NCBI GenBank assembly: GCA_024223715.1
Contig: JAAEOA010000427.1
Span: 1-64,000 of the forward strand
Length of the DNA: 64,000 nucleotides
From: a bacterium
Lineage (GTDB): Bacteria; Krumholzibacteriota; Krumholzibacteriia; LZORAL124-64-63
Reading direction: 5' to 3'
In this document: positions 62,224 to 64,000 of the stretch, piece after piece
How the letters are laid out: each line of letters opens with the position of its first letter
How positions within the stretch are numbered: the stretch's first letter is position 1
The notes under the pieces: generated by a model
The model's database searches: none
What the model saw: only the letters and a program-made list of their open reading frames with translations
Told to the model about the DNA's origin: nothing
Position numbers and translations under genes: made by a program

Positions 62224-62591
62224 GATCCTTCGCTTTCGTCTTGCATTCCCGGATCCAGCCAAATTTCCGCCAAACCGGTGGTGGCGGTTTCATCGAGCCA
62301 TGACGATTCATCACTCCAAAGACCGGTTGACTCGTCGGAACCCTGGTCTGTTGCCTGAGCTTGCTGAGAAATACCAGGTAACATGACTCCAACCATCAGG
62401 CCAACAACCACGGCACCGGCGGCAACTGCTCCCCGTACGAGGGAACCATCGCCAAAGAACCAGCCGGCAGGAGAGTTATTATCCAGGGTTTGGGCTCGCA
62501 CCTTGGGCCAGACAGTCGACCCGAGGTCAGATTCCGGAACTCGGCCCTCTTCCAGCAGATCCCACAATTCCCTGTCATGTCCTTTGTTCAT
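62220..62591 (-). CDS. probable membrane anti-sigma factor
   Basis: A 123-aa protein with a short N-terminal cytoplasmic part (ELWDLLEEGRVPESDLGSTVWPKVRAQT), one membrane helix (VRGAVAAGAVVVGLMVGVML) and an acidic periplasmic tail. It lacks the zinc-binding HxxxCxxC motif of ZAS anti-sigmas. The role is inferred from its place: four-base overlaps with the ECF sigma gene before it and the CnrX-like gene after it, the arrangement of sigma/anti-sigma/sensor units. Confidence 0.6.
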   Translation of the reverse strand: MNKGHDRELWDLLEEGRVPESDLGSTVWPKVRAQTLDNNSPAGWFFGDGSLVRGAVAAGAVVVGLMVGVMLPGISQQAQATDQGSDESTGLWSDESSWLDETATTGLAEIWLDPGMQDESEGS

Positions 62592-63148
62592 GATTCTCCC
62601 GCTTTCTCTTTCAGGGCATCGCCCAACTGACGCATGGCTCTTTGAATTAAAGATTCAACCGCCGGAACCGTCGCATCCATGGCTTCTGCTATTTCCCGAT
62701 ATTTCAAGCCCTGGAAACGATGCAAAACCAAGGCCTGCCTTTGTCTTTCCGGTAATTGGGCAATGGCTTGTTTTACCCGCAGAGCATCATTTTTTTTGTG
62801 ATACTCTGTTTCCGGATTAGCCCTGTCATCGGCATGGTCATGATAATCCGGATCAAACCGTATCCAGCTGATAACTTTCCGGCGGCGCAGTTTGCTGCGA
62901 GCAAGATTTCCGGCAATGCGAAACAGCCAACTCTGGAACTTCCCCTCAGGCGAATATTTGTCAGCCTGGTGATACACTTTTACAAAGGTATCCTGGGTCA
63001 AATCTTCGGCTTCTTCCACCGAAGAAAGCATGTGCACAAGAAAGGCCCTCACTTGATTTTCCCAACGCTGAACAAGGAGGCGGAAAGCCGCCTCCCTGCC
63101 CTGCTGTATGGCTTGCATGAGAGCATCATCGTGCATGTTATCAGACAC
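62588..63148 (-). CDS. ECF-family RNA polymerase sigma factor
   Basis: A 186-aa sigma70 of the ECF group, with region 2 (FLVHMLSSVEEAEDLTQDTFVKVYHQADKYSPEGKFQSWLFRIAGNLARSKLRRRK) and region 4 (AIAQLPERQRQALVLHRFQGLKYREIAEAMDATVPAVESLIQRAMRQL) and no region 1 or 3. It directs RNA polymerase to a stress regulon, probably including its own operon. The start is GTG 63148, with AAGG nine bases upstream. It is coupled to the anti-sigma-like gene (ATGA). Confidence 0.93.
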   Translation of the reverse strand: MSDNMHDDALMQAIQQGREAAFRLLVQRWENQVRAFLVHMLSSVEEAEDLTQDTFVKVYHQADKYSPEGKFQSWLFRIAGNLARSKLRRRKVISWIRFDPDYHDHADDRANPETEYHKKNDALRVKQAIAQLPERQRQALVLHRFQGLKYREIAEAMDATVPAVESLIQRAMRQLGDALKEKAGES

Positions 63149-63191
63149 TGGATATTACCTTCTGCCCTTGCCAATGACGACCATAAGTGGC

Positions 63192-63773
63192 TTAGCCATC
63201 ACATCTTTTAACTGGCTTGCTGTCACAACCAAAATTCCCCTGCCCGCATCCGGATCCATGGTTCCCTTTTTTCCCATGGTTGCCACGAGGAGATTTTCCT
63301 TTTCCACCGTGGCGGGACCCGCGTTCGCCCATGACAAGCATTTTATCGCGTTGTTCATCGGTTAATTCCTTGCGCACAGCCAGGCGAGTTTTCAAACGCA
63401 GGGCTTTCATTTCTGTTTTTAATTCACCCATTTTCTCATTTAAATCCAAGACGGTATTTTCTGAAGGATTGTCTTTCAGCATTTCGCCTTTTATTTCGTT
63501 ACGAAGACGCTTCATTTCTTTTCGTTTCTGCAGGCCTTCATCACGGGAATTTTCAAATAAGACTTTTATGGTTGATTGCTGGTCTTCAGTCAATTCCAGC
63601 CGCTTGGCCATCATTTCCAAACGATGACCTTTTCCTTCGCCCGGTCCATCACCGCAACGGCCAGGCCCCCTGCCCTGAGCCGAAACCAGGCCGGCGGTCA
63701 GAATCAGTGTGAGAACAAGAATTGATTTTCCGAAACTGAGGAAGCGGGAATTGATTTTGTTATGAGTTTTCAT
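63192..63773 (-). CDS. Spy/CpxP-family periplasmic protein
   Basis: A 193-aa exported protein. Signal peptide to about residue 32 (ILTAGLVSAQ), then the LTxxQ motif twice (LELTEDQQSTIKVLFENSRDE and KELTDEQRDKMLVMG), the hallmark of Spy/CpxP chaperone-like stress proteins, and a Gly/His/Cys-rich tail (HGGKGKSPRGNHGKKGNHGSGCGQG) that could bind metal. It is the first gene of the operon, 43 bp before the ECF sigma gene. It may be the stress effector whose level the sigma controls. Confidence 0.82.
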   Translation of the reverse strand: MKTHNKINSRFLSFGKSILVLTLILTAGLVSAQGRGPGRCGDGPGEGKGHRLEMMAKRLELTEDQQSTIKVLFENSRDEGLQKRKEMKRLRNEIKGEMLKDNPSENTVLDLNEKMGELKTEMKALRLKTRLAVRKELTDEQRDKMLVMGERGSRHGGKGKSPRGNHGKKGNHGSGCGQGNFGCDSKPVKRCDG

Positions 63774-63866
63774 TTTTTCTCCAGGGCTTTTCAGCCGAAC
63801 GGTTCAAGAGTTGTTTTTCGGGTTCGAAAACAAAACGCACCAATTTCAAGATACCAGCGAAAAAAA

Positions 63867-64000
63867 TCACCTTTGTAAACGAGACAGGTTTTCCCGCAGG
63901 AATTTATTATTCGGTTCCTGAACCAGACCCCTCTCGAAAACGGCCTTGGCCTGGTCTTTTTGACCCGATCGTGCCAGCAGAACCCCCAGATCCAAATATC
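63867..64000 (-). CDS. TPR-repeat protein, C-terminal fragment
   Basis: The last 44 codons of a gene running off the right edge. The visible sequence LGVLLARSGQKDQAKAVFERGLVQEPNNKFLRENLSRL is a single TPR repeat with the usual small-residue and Pro-Asn pattern, ending in TGA at 63867. Absent from the ORF track because it is partial. Confidence 0.7.
   Translation of the reverse strand, partial: YLDLGVLLARSGQKDQAKAVFERGLVQEPNNKFLRENLSRLQR

Overview
The window is one contiguous bacterial chromosome segment of middling G+C. It is dense with genes, most of them on the minus strand. It has no rRNA, tRNA, CRISPR array or recognisable insertion sequence. Three features point to a Gram-negative, probably uncultured, FCB-type bacterium (Krumholzibacteriota, Latescibacterota and Eisenbacteria-like lineages are candidates; this is inference). 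First, large secreted S8 proteases end in an FlgD-like/type-A sorting domain. Second, there are outer-membrane lipid genes (MlaEFD, LpxR-like, PagL-like). Third, there is a rho-rpmE-DUF1385-prfA-prmC-murA block. IspD and IspG imply the MEP isoprenoid route, and SelB implies selenocysteine use.

Layout. 1-1363: a 7-bp tandem repeat and an HNH nuclease whose 3' end is antisense to ispD. 1320-10898: ispD and radA, a tricorn-type protease and a 1258-aa secreted subtilase. 11031-15406: a TPR protein and a lipid locus with a patatin and a divergent LpxR-like/PagL-like pair. 15614-22053: leuS, a dCache histidine kinase and an NIT-domain chemoreceptor. 22196-27685: a probable six-gene operon (dnaB, MBL hydrolase, mlaE, mlaF, mlaD, rubrerythrin) closed by a terminator. 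27686-27995: a gene-free stretch with six DnaA-box-like sites in one orientation. 27996-30661: a methyltransferase, an SLC13 transporter and a pseudo-receiver protein. 31094-39713: yicC-gmk and rpoZ-coaBC-udg-sigma54 regulator, with a secreted subtilase gene between the two halves of what is usually one block. 39836-46148: a small barrel protein, RqcH, an HD-GYP protein, ispG and selB.

46350-53182 is the most unusual part. A minus-strand operon encodes a four-cluster ferredoxin subunit, an NrfD quinol-oxidoreductase membrane subunit, a histidine kinase whose periplasmic sensor carries two c-type heme motifs, a sigma54 response regulator, an archaemetzincin protease and a tetraheme cytochrome c. 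Converging on it is a membrane-anchored GcvH-like protein lacking the lipoyl lysine. That gene is preceded by a textbook sigma54 -24/-12 promoter and several CAAC/GTTG palindromes. The likely logic is that the heme kinase senses periplasmic redox state, and the regulator then switches on at least the GcvH-like gene.

53571-59841 is the translation, cell-wall and termination block. 60223-63773 holds a TPR lipoprotein and a compact CnrYXH-like ECF sigma / anti-sigma / Spy-like stress operon. A TPR protein runs off the right edge.
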